Both the position numbers and the translations under genes were made by a program. A stretch of DNA of 64,000 nucleotides from Papilionanthe hookeriana x Papilionanthe teres. Taxonomy: Eukaryota; Streptophyta; Magnoliopsida; Asparagales; Orchidaceae. Under the pieces are notes generated by a model. The model was given only the letters and a program-made list of their open reading frames with translations, made no database searches and was not told where the DNA came from. The DNA lies in the NCBI GenBank assembly GCA_022702705.1, contig CM040428.1, positions 111,618,022-111,682,021 of the forward strand. The letters run 5' to 3'. Positions 55,575 through 64,000 of the stretch are shown piece after piece (position 1 is the stretch's first letter; the number at the start of each line of letters is the position of its first letter).

Positions 55575-56312
55575 GACAAATTTAGCGTCTATTAGCTTCT
55601 TAACTTCAGCTATAACTTGTTGTTCAATCTCTAGACGCATTTTTCTCAGAGCTTGCCTGATTGGAACGGCAGTGTGATCCACTCCTAGCTTGTGAACTGC
55701 AACCTCTGGAGTTAATTCTGGCATTTCCTCATAAAACCAAGAGAAACAGTTTTTAAATTCCATTAATAGCTTGATTATGTTTTCAGAGTCTTCTTTATTG
55801 AGTAAGCAGCTAACAAAGGTCGGCCTAGGCTCTTCGCCAGTACTTAAGTTAACTTCTATTAACTCGTCTATTGTAGATTTAATTTCTTCTTCAAATTCTG
55901 GCGGAGCATCTCTGATTGGTAGATCTTCGAGATCTTCTGAAGCTTCCAAGCAGTCTTTATTAGGCTCGCAAGTGACAACCAAGCAAAATCCCGTATTGTC
56001 AACTGATCCTACCGTACCGAATCCGAGACCATGTTTGGCATTATTCCATAATTTTTGAAAATGTTGTGATTGACCTTTTGTCCATCGTCGAGGTAAGACA
56101 CCATGTTGAATTAAATTTTGAACATAGAGAGAGTACCACTCAAAAGGCAGTTCCATTAGTTCAAATGAAGCAACATCTTCAAATTGTACATCATTTTCAG
56201 TTTTCGAAGAAGAAGCACCACAGTAAAACTTGATTGGTTTAGTACCACCACCATGCACTTCCTTGACTATCATACCCTCGACCTTATTAGGGTGGATCGG
56301 GGTTAGGGTCAT
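55575..56312 (-). pseudogene. Protease-RT linker and RT start of Tat copy 3
   Basis: Open for about 245 element-derived codons: HPNKVEGMIVKEVHGGGTKP, FEWYSLYVQNLIQHGVLP, KHGLGFGTVGSVDNTGFCLV, VNLSTGEEPRPTFVSCLLNK and AVHKLGVDHTAVPIRQA, to EIEQQVIAEVKKLIDAKFV. The last six codons before the stop at 55554 come from the LTR junction. The longest uninterrupted version of this linker in the window. Confidence 0.8.
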
Positions 56313-56504
56313 AGTATGTACATAGTGGTTAATCTTCTCGTAAATTCATTTATATTCTTCATTCTTTTCATCTTCGAGAGAGATCTTGAATTGGGGTTTC
56401 TTCTGACTTATCGCCGCTGCTTATTTCTTGATTTCTTCTTCTTTGCAACTGATCTCCCAATCAACGTCAATGACTGGTTTCTTCTGTCCAACTGTTCCAA
56501 CGTC

Positions 56505-57110
56505 TCTTCCACGACCTCGTCCCCGGCCTCGACCTCGGGTGTGAGTTCTGGAGAAACCTTCACCATCTCGCCGCAAGTGAGTGGTGAGTAACTGTTAGAC
56601 TAGAATTTTAGGCTCTTCATCGTCTTGCACTTCTTTTTCTTCATTTGGTATGACATTTCTGGAGAAGATTGCTTTCCTTGGAGGCGCGTAATAGGTTGCA
56701 TCTTCATGAATTACAATCTTGTATACGGAGAATGGTTGCAAGTCACCTTTGATACATTGTTCTCCTCCTTCGTAATACTTTATGCACTGATGCAGAGACG
56801 ACGGTACCATCCGGTTTTCATGGATCCATGGCCGACCCAGTAGAGCGTTGAACGATGTCTCAGAATCAATTATATGAAATTTTGCGGTTGTCTTTGCTAA
56901 GTCACCAGTTTTCATTAACAGTATAATCGATCCGAGAGCTCTCCCTCCTTTCTGATTGAAGCCTCTCAATAACATCTTGTCTACTTCAAGCTCACGAGCA
57001 TCAATTTCCAAATATGCTAGCGTCCGAAGATTCATTATGTTGATTGATGCTCCCGGATCAACCAACACTCTGGAGAGCGTAAACTTTCTAATAGTGATTG
57101 AAATGTACAA
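56505..57110 (-). pseudogene. Aspartic protease of Tat copy 3 and Arg-Gly box
   Basis: 57110-56595 is open: FTLSRVLVDPGASINIMNLR (catalytic Asp in DPGAS), AKFHIIDSETSFNALLGRPW, IHENRMVPSSLHQCIKYYEG. After a stop at 56595 the sequence continues with the Arg-Gly repeat (about 56507-56545). The domain itself looks intact. Confidence 0.83.
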
Positions 57111-57167
57111 CGGTCGGTTGTGATCTGCTGTTCCAAGTAGTTGATCATTGTCCGTGAAGGTAACACC

Positions 57168-58200
57168 TCACTGTTCTTTTAATGAGCAAACCTCGTCGAA
57201 GGAATTACCACCAATTTGAGCTAAACAAATCTCTGGATCAAGTAGAGCCTTGATCAGAGCTTCCCTCATCTCCTTTGACAGGATCAGAGTGTCGTATATG
57301 CTCAGTTTGGTTGGTAGCTTCCTAAGATGGGCTAGCACGTTATAGTCCACTTTATTACCATTTTTCTCGATTTCTTCCTGAATGGGCAATTCCTCTGTTG
57401 GGGTTGGCTCCTCTTGAGCAACCACCTGCTTTCCTTTATCCTTTGGACCCATTCTCAGAGGTAGAACTTTTCCGCTTCTTACGTTGACTTCAGTTACTTA
57501 TTCTGAGTCTGGTGCTGGATCTGCCGATGTTTCCCCTTGAATAGGAATGACTAGCTCTTCTGGAGTTGCTTCTAAATCCGATAACTCTAATTCTATTGCG
57601 ATTGGAGCTCCTCGAAATTCACAAATGGAATCGTTGCTTGTTGAGCTTTCGTAGCCTCCTTTGTGAACATCTTCTTCGTCGTGGTCATCGAGGTTGTGTA
57701 TGATTTGAGAATCATTATTTATATTGTAATCGAGATCCAAATTAAGTCGATTGTCACTAGTTATGTAATCGTTAGAAATAGTTAAAACGTAGCCAACGCC
57801 ATAACTCTTATCATTATAAGATCCCGCTGGGGCGAGCAAATAATCATACAGAGTCAGAAGTTCGAGGGATTTCTCCCCCTAATCATACACAACCATCCTA
57901 GGATAAGCAGCCCCTAGTCTACCCTTCGGAGCCTCGATCTTCTTCTCTTCTACGATCTTCTCCTCCTTCTGAGGCGGTTCTTTGATCTCAAGCGATAGTG
58001 CCGACTTGGCAGGTTTCAAACTCTGAGTTGAAGCGCGTACTGAAGCGGTCTGGATGTGATCCAAAATTTTCTTTGAAGACTTTGTCCAGGCTGTACTCCA
58101 TCCATCATCGGTCGTATACGGGTTTATCAGAACAATAGGATCCGTCGAGATAACATTGATGGAACCTCATTTTTGACATGTATTCCTTCGGGATCGTTAT
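57168..58200 (-). pseudogene. Gag-protease linker of Tat copy 3
   Basis: 58064-57879, 57839-57498 and 57452-57168 carry QTASVRASTQSLKPAKS, GAAYPRMVVYD, PAGSYNDKSYGVGYVLTISN, an acidic stretch and LRKLPTKLSIYDTLILSKEM. Collinear with 44066-45028. No known domain. Confidence 0.68.
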
Positions 58201-58259
58201 GTTCCCTTTCCGGAGATTGTCGTCAAGCCAACTCTTGAAAATGATGCAATCCTCTATCT

Positions 58260-59194
58260 TATACCCGAGCATCTGGTGGTAAGGGCAATAGTTTGGATGA
58301 TCTTTCTTGTTGACTTCTTCCGGCCTCTTGGGTTCTGGTAGCTAAAAATCTGGTGTTTTCATTAAACTGCGGAACATCTTTGCTACTGCTTGAGTTTTGA
58401 ATGGATATTCCTTATTCAGAAAATCTTTTAGGGTACACTGTGGACGAGGCGATTATTCATAATGCTGAGGCGACTCATAGCTCGGTCGAGGCTGTTGATA
58501 ACCCTGCTGAGGTTGCTGATAGATCTGTTGCGGTTGTTGGTATGTCCATTGTGGTGGTTGATAACTAGGCTGTGGCCGCTCCGGTCGTATCCGAACCGTC
58601 GCTTGCCCTTATCTACTGCCGCGACGATTCTGGATTTCTTTTCAAATGCTTTTACGGGCTTCTGCTTATCGTTCTTGTCCACGAAACTTAACTGCTTTTC
58701 CTCTTCTTGCAAGCTCCCAGCCTTGCTAAACAACTTCTCGAAAGTCTTGATTGTAAATCCTTTAAGGAGAAGTGCTATCTGGCCATGGATACTCTTAAGC
58801 AAGATGCCGACTGCATGCTGTTCCTGAAGCTGTGGTTCACACTTCATGCTTAAATTCCTCCATCGAAGTATGTAATCCACTAAAGTCTCATTCGTCTTCT
58901 GGTGCTCCACCACTAGATCAGCAATGGTGATGTGGTGCCGAGCCTTGGCAAACCGCTTAACGAAGAGGTTTTCTAACTCTGAAAAGGTCTTAACTGAAAC
59001 ATTTGGCAATTCTACGTACCAGTCGAAGGCAATCCCTGACAAACTGCTGACCAACTGACGGAAGAGTAAAACGTTACTCCCACCGACATTGCAGCAACTA
59101 GCACGAAAATGTGCGACATGCTGCTGGGGGTTTCCCGTTCCTTCAAAAGTCTTAAACAGAGGTAGTACGAAGCCTTTTGGGTATTAGACTGCAT
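58260..59194 (-). pseudogene. gag: Gag capsid part of Tat copy 3
   Basis: 59054-58428: SSLSGIAFDWYVELPNVSVK, FSELENLFVKRFAKARHHIT, ETLVDYILRWRNLSMKCEPQ and TIKTFEKLFSKAGSLQEEEK, the retrotransposon gag domain. The zinc-knuckle-like CPYHQMLGYKIEDC lies near 58250-58290 in another frame, with the second His changed to Tyr. Confidence 0.8.
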
Positions 59195-60128
59195 CGAACC
59201 CTTCGGGGTAAGGTCTACCCATATGAATAGATGTTCCGCTCTTATATTGTGTTAAGGCTTCTCGCACCTGCTGTTCTACCATGTTTTTAATGTCCTTTTC
59301 GGGAATCATATTCTGTGTAGAATCCTTCTTCGGTGGCTCACCTCCGTTGACGGATGTGATCTCTTTTCCTCCATCTGCAATATGAATGATCTCTGGGGGT
59401 GTTTCTTTCTGAGGTTGTGCCTGACTCTGGAGAGTGGCTAAAGCAGCAGCCATCTCTTCCATCCTCTTTGCCATCTGGGAAATTGTGTCATCTCTTTCCC
59501 GAAGCTGTGCTCTCATCACTTCTGGTTCATCTCTTTCTGCAGCTACCGGAGCACCTTGCGAAGCTGATGATGCTCGTGTCTCAACCAAATTTATCTCGGC
59601 ATACTCGTCATCCATGAACTCTGATGAATCAACTTCATTTTCCAACTTTTCTCCTCTTTCATTCACCAACCGTTGGATATCCGTCCTTAGCTTTCCTATA
59701 GCATCCTCGAGGGGTCTCTTCCAGACGGTCTCGCGGTTTTCATGTGATGGCTGTTGAACTTCTTTTTTGGGAGTTTCTTTTATTGCAGTAGCACTTTCCT
59801 CTAATTCAGGCTCTTTGACGTGGCTTTTCTTGCCAGGACGTTGTGTTGGTCTCGGCTTGGTAATAATAGGTTGCCACACCATCCTTCTTGAAGCAGAAAG
59901 CCTAGGACCGGACGGTCTGTCGGCTATATGCTGGTAGGTGGTGTCCTCCCTAATATGATGGCCCGATACAATAACAGGTGAACTAGCTCTCATTTTCTTC
60001 CTTGGTTTCTCTACGGCAGTGACAGGCTCTACTCGCGGTCCGAGGTAGGATCTAGCTGGCACTCGTCTCATTCTTCTTAGGATTTCTGACACGGGGCATC
60101 TTTCTTTCTTTGCTAATATTTCTATCAC
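59184..60128 (-). CDS. gag: Gag middle region of Tat copy 3 (open, 314 codons)
   Basis: A long open stretch: MIEILAKKERCPVSEILRRM, basic VEKPRKKMRASSP, a Pro/Glu-rich part (KPRPTQRPGKKSHVKEPELE), then a predicted coiled coil (EVMRAQLRERDDTISQMAKR) and EKDIKNMVEQQVREALTQYK. Equivalent to 45968-47150 of copy 2. Part of gag rather than a separate gene: the ATG is internal and neighbours on both sides continue the polyprotein in other frames. Function beyond particle assembly unknown. Confidence 0.72.
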   Translation of the reverse strand: MIEILAKKERCPVSEILRRMRRVPARSYLGPRVEPVTAVEKPRKKMRASSPVIVSGHHIREDTTYQHIADRPSGPRLSASRRMVWQPIITKPRPTQRPGKKSHVKEPELEESATAIKETPKKEVQQPSHENRETVWKRPLEDAIGKLRTDIQRLVNERGEKLENEVDSSEFMDDEYAEINLVETRASSASQGAPVAAERDEPEVMRAQLRERDDTISQMAKRMEEMAAALATLQSQAQPQKETPPEIIHIADGGKEITSVNGGEPPKKDSTQNMIPEKDIKNMVEQQVREALTQYKSGTSIHMGRPYPEGFDAV

Positions 60129-60383
60129 AACTTGTAGCCTAGCAAATGGCGTAGTCTTAACCCTTTTTCTTTTGTAGTTACTATAGTATGCAGGTCAGGG
60201 TAATGTAGCGGCAATCCTTTAAACGTCTTCTTCATCCGATGCAGCAGAGAGAGGGTGAAACCTACTTCCTTCCAATAGAGGTATATACTCAGGCAGTTCA
60301 GGGATCTCTTCCAGGAAAGCAACTTCAGCGACCTTGGCTTTCTCAATCCTGGCTATCTTTCTGCTTTTATTTCTCCTTTGAGT

Positions 60384-60830
60384 CTAAGTTAGGGGTGCAA
60401 CTCTTGAAGTGGACCCAACCTCGAAAACAGATGGTATTGTAGCAAATTTTGTACCCTCCACGGTGACAGGCTTATCACAAACATGGATTTCTTTCCCCTT
60501 CAGTTTGGTAGAAGCCGGGGTAGGAGCAGAGATGACTAGACCGGTGAGGGTAAAGACAACAGTCTTCCTACGAATGACAGTACTTCCTGCGGCTGGAACC
60601 CTTTGCAGGGGAGGGAATTCTTGAGTCGACTTCAGGTTGAACTCAATTACGGGCTCCTCAGTTTCTAGCACTTTGTCCATTAGTGTGAAGAGGGTGACGT
60701 CAGCGAACTTAATATCTGTTTTGTCGAATCCTTGTCCAAAACGGATGATTCTATTGTCGAGCAGTTCATCCTTATAGACGGCGAAGTCCATTCTATTAGT
60801 GAAGGAGAAAATTAACTTTGGTGCAGTCAT
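60384..60830 (-). CDS. gag: Gag N-terminus of Tat copy 3 (148 codons, stop)
   Basis: Starts MTAPKLIFSFTNRMDFAVYK at 60830, 515 bp after the PBS, and ends at a TAG within APLT-TQRRN; the reading frame continues beyond as gag. The best-preserved reference here for the gag N-terminal domain that is echoed in the AlkB-associated ORF at 38309-39064 (same offset at residue 91). No known function assigned. Confidence 0.72.
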   Translation of the reverse strand: MTAPKLIFSFTNRMDFAVYKDELLDNRIIRFGQGFDKTDIKFADVTLFTLMDKVLETEEPVIEFNLKSTQEFPPLQRVPAAGSTVIRRKTVVFTLTGLVISAPTPASTKLKGKEIHVCDKPVTVEGTKFATIPSVFEVGSTSRVAPLT

Positions 60831-61344
60831 TTTTTACAGTGTAGATTCTGAATGTCAGTCCCGAATTATGCTTCCTTTCGTCACAAAACTTAGAACAAAA
60901 AAGAAAGAGTCCGAACTCATTCTCATTTATCTTAATGTATTTGTGATTTTTAAGAGAATTTGTTTATTAGAAGGTTATTTATTAGAGGATTTGTTTGTTA
61001 GGAACAAAATGATTAAAGGTATAGAAAAAGTAAAGGACCCGATTCAGAATTGGAAAGGAAGAGAAAGTCTCGTAAGACTTCTCGACCCGAAGGACCGCTC
61101 CCAAGCTAACACCTATTACGGTTCCACCCACTTCAGAAAAGAGGTAAAAGGATTTCGGAACCTCTCTGTTTAGGGGTTTCTAAACAGTGGCTCCTAATTC
61201 CGATAGAAGTTGGCTATACCCAATCAAGATAGAAATGAACGTGGTATGCCAACGTAAAGAATGGTAGTTTGCTCCACTAGGGACATGGATACACTACCGA
61301 TTTATGAAACCTAAACCATCTGATCAAAATGAAGAGAGGAACCA
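60831..61344 (-). other. Untranslated leader of Tat copy 3
   Basis: Between PBS and gag start; collinear with copy 2's leader. No gene supported. Confidence 0.7.
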
Positions 61345-61363
61345 CTCCCCAACGGAGTCGCCA
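61345..61363 (-). other. Primer binding site of Tat copy 3
   Basis: The minus strand reads TGGCGACTCCGTTGGGGAG, two differences from copy 2's PBS. Confidence 0.75.
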
Positions 61364-61368
61364 GAAAT

Positions 61369-64000
61369 TGCACGACTAATTTTTATATTTTAAATTTAAT
61401 TTAAATATATATAATTTGGAAAGTAGCATTTGATTTTGAAAATAATTTTAAGTTTGAAAATTTTAAGATATGAAATCAAACCGATCTCACATCTCGAATA
61501 GTTTATATAAACGAGCACCGCATCACAAACCGTGTATCTATCCCAAAGAATAGACACATTGCTTGATGATGGGGCTCGATTAAATAAACTAGAAGATTTG
61601 TGACATATGTTTGGTCTGCGAACCAATTTTATAAGCCGACAAGTTTCCCTGCTTAAAATAAAGAAATTAAGCAGGGTTTATATTACCTGGGTTCTTAAAG
61701 TTCCCTATAAGGGCAAGCCCCTATAGTTAATTACATCTTAAATGTCGGGAATCATTTAAGAAAACTCTCGATAATGATCAGTGGCTTTGCTCTCAAGAAT
61801 TTTAAAGTTTAAGGTTTTCAAATAATTGGATTTTGGAAATTTCTATTGGGAATGAATCAAATTTGGAACAGTTATTTTAGAAATCCAATGGAGGAGAAGT
61901 AGGGGATGTCACAGGTTCGAGACAATTCTCGGTGACTTCCCAACTATCCTATTTGTTTGACTTCAATTTGAGAGTTTATTTAATGTTGTAATCCTACCAA
62001 TTTTAATTAATTAGGACTTATGCTTGTATGATATGATCACACAAACAACCTCGAAGATGTGAGGGTTTATGTCGTACCAAATAACTACCTCATAATCCTA
62101 AGACCGGTTAGGGCTTAATTTGCATATTATGATTATGCAAATGCCTAACAAAAAGTTCAGGATTTATGTTGCACTAGGCAAACTACCTCTAAATCCTATG
62201 GCTTGGTTATTTAAAACTAGGAAAAGGTTTTGCTGAAGTAGACACAAGTTTTGCTGACGAAGATGGCCGTGCTGCCCACCGTGCTCCCCACCGTGCTCCA
62301 AGCTCCTTGTTGTTGCAGTTTTAGTTGTAGAAGGTGAAAATCAGGAGATGAGAGAAGTGTTTTGGTTTAGAGAAATCTTAAAGTCCAAATGTCTTTAATG
62401 TTTTAATTAAAACAAATCTTAAAGTTGGTTAAACAGAACCGATTAAGATCCCACGTTTCCGTCATCCCGACACCGTTATTTTCATTGGATTCACTTAGTC
62501 CAGATGAATTTACTAAACTCAACTGAATGAGTTCCACACTTTCATTTAGACCGTGGGAAATCCTGTTAGCAACACGTGGGTTACATCATCCTAGGTATTC
62601 CCGATCATCCAACGAGACGTTTTAATTTAGTTGCAATTGTAGTTTTGTTGTTCTATTTGTGATTAAATTTTAAATTGTTTTATATTTTGAATGTTGTGGC
62701 GGTGAATTTTATCTTGTTTTGACTTTTAATTTAGTTTTGGGTTTCAGTTTTGTGGTTATTCTAAAGGTTTCAGTTTTCATGCAACAATCTTGTTTAACAT
62801 TCAAGAAAAGTAAAGCGCAGTGCATGTAAGTAACTTGCAATAAAATAAAAGCGTACCTGGAGGGTCTTCCCGTCATTCCAAGTTACACTTAAAGCACATG
62901 TTAAGGCATTTATATATATTTTCAAGAAAACACCTAGGCAAAGCTAAGGGAAGGTTTTGGTTGTCTTCCAAAGTCCTAATCCTATTGCTAGTCAATCCCT
63001 ATGACGTCCACGTTCTTTATATTTTGTGGATGATTTTCTTCACCAAAGAACAATTAAATTCGATTGTTCTTGTAAAACACCCCATCATATTGAGGAAGAG
63101 TTTAGGACTAGTCCTAAACTTCTTTTCAATATTTTTAGGATTATTTTGAGTCCAAATGAGTTTTATTGTATTGGTGAATTGATCATCCAAAAAATTTTTA
63201 GTTAAGTTTTAACTCTTGTTCAGTGAACTTAGGACATTTGATTATCCCATGAATGAAGTGACACCTCACTTGATGCTCCATTTAAGAGTTATAATGATAA
63301 AAGTCTTTAGGGGCAAATCAATTTATTAAGAATTTCAATGATTTAAAATTAATGTTTTAAGGTGATTTAATTTAGTTATAAAATTTTAATAAATTTTAGT
63401 TTGGAATAGTGTTCAAGTTGTTTTATTCTTAAGTGTTTTAAACTATTTGAATTGAAAGAGGAGTTTAAATTATTTAATTTAGAATTTAATGATTTAATTT
63501 TAATTTAATTGCAATATTCTAGATTAACTTTTAATTGGTTTGATTTTTTTTAATTAAGAATTATTCTTTGAAATTTATTTTGATGTTTCAAGTTTGTTTT
63601 AAATTTTCTCTTAAGTGATTTTTGAAATTAATAATTTTTTTTAATGTTTTAAATTTATTTCAATTTAATTATCATGTTATTTAATGTTTTAAGTTTTAAT
63701 TTAATTAAGGGTTACCTTTTCTTTATTATTAATTTATTAATTTCAATTATCATCTTATGTTTAATTAAGATTTAGATATAATTAAAGTGATTCATTTGGG
63801 GATTTTAATTTAAGTGATTATAGTCTCTCTAAATTATATCCCCATTTTAATAATCCAAATTTTTTAATTATTCTTCCAAAATTCAAATTATTTAATTAAT
63901 TAAGGTTTCATTTTTTTTGGTTTATTAAAAGTGACCAATGAGTTCCAACCCTTTTATTTTCCAAAGTTTCAATCATCTAAGAAAGAATTAAGATCAATAT
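61369..64000 (-). mobile_element. 5' LTR of Tat copy 3, partial
   Basis: Plus strand begins TGCACGAC next to the PBS and is collinear with 48277 onward, but with more differences than the copy 2 LTR pair. The 24-bp block of the hairpin is at 61705-61726, AAGCGTACCTGGAGGGTCTT near 62850, and a degenerate AT tract near 63480-63540. It lacks the CTTTTGAAAA...TACAGAA block seen at 48310-48345. Runs off the window. Confidence 0.85.
61705..61726 (-). other. Conserved LTR hairpin
   Basis: CTATAAGGGCAAGCCCCTATAG, same as 48669-48690. Confidence 0.5.

Larger units (their letters stand above)
55575..64000 (-). mobile_element. Tat-lineage gypsy element copy 3, truncated
   Basis: Minus-strand remnant with RT start, protease, gag, leader, PBS and part of the 5' LTR (61369 to window end). 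RT palm, RNase H and integrase are absent: at 55574/55575 it is fused to copy 2's LTR. The breakpoint in RT corresponds to about 42440 of copy 2. Confidence 0.85.

Overview
The window is plant nuclear DNA, most likely from an angiosperm, and consists almost entirely of LTR retrotransposons of the Ty3/gypsy superfamily stacked inside and beside one another. I see no intact host gene, rRNA gene, tRNA gene or CRISPR array. The plant assignment rests on an Athila-lineage element with a tRNA-Asp-type primer binding site, on Tat/Ogre-lineage elements with two RNase H domains, and on a plant ALKBH9/10-type AlkB domain. The long AT-rich stretches are mostly giant LTRs.

Layout. (a) 1-2680: end of a Tat-family LTR in + orientation. 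(b) 2681-6394: Tat copy 1 on the minus strand (integrase, RNase H, protease, gag remnant; RT core deleted). (c) 6395-20376: an Athila element on the plus strand, broken into gag by its 5' end. (d) 20377-24404: remnant of copy 1's own LTR. (e) 24405-55574: Tat copy 2 on the minus strand. Its 3' LTR (24405-24482 plus 31816-35908) is split by a 7,333-bp solo LTR of the same family in the opposite orientation (24483-31815), flanked by a 5-bp GTCAT duplication. The internal region 35909-48276 carries a minisatellite, an AlkB-type ORF, integrase, dual RNase H, RT, protease and gag. The 5' LTR is 48277-55574. (f) 55575-64000: Tat copy 3 on the minus strand, with RT start, protease, gag, PBS and part of its 5' LTR.

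The most notable feature is in Tat copy 2. Downstream of integrase, in the position where some plant gypsy elements carry env-like ORFs, lies a reading frame whose first ~130 residues resemble the element's own gag N-terminus. It runs into a Pro/Arg-rich linker and then, across frameshifts, into an intron-free AlkB 2OG-Fe(II) dioxygenase domain of the plant ALKBH9/10 (RNA m6A eraser) type. The Fe- and 2OG-binding residues are still present. A strong 3' splice-site-like sequence sits 4 nt before its ATG. I read this as capture of a host RNA demethylase domain by a giant Tat/Ogre-type retrotransposon.

Other points: the Athila element has two tandem Athila-ORF (env-like) modules, each preceded by a cluster of a 15-bp palindrome (CTCGCCGACGGCGAG) that also recurs in its LTRs; a fossil PBS lies inside its LTR; and its flanks do not match, suggesting recombination between two insertions. 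All elements seen here are disabled by stops, frameshifts or deletions, some of which show a suspicious CTG-to-CTCG pattern that may be a consensus artefact.
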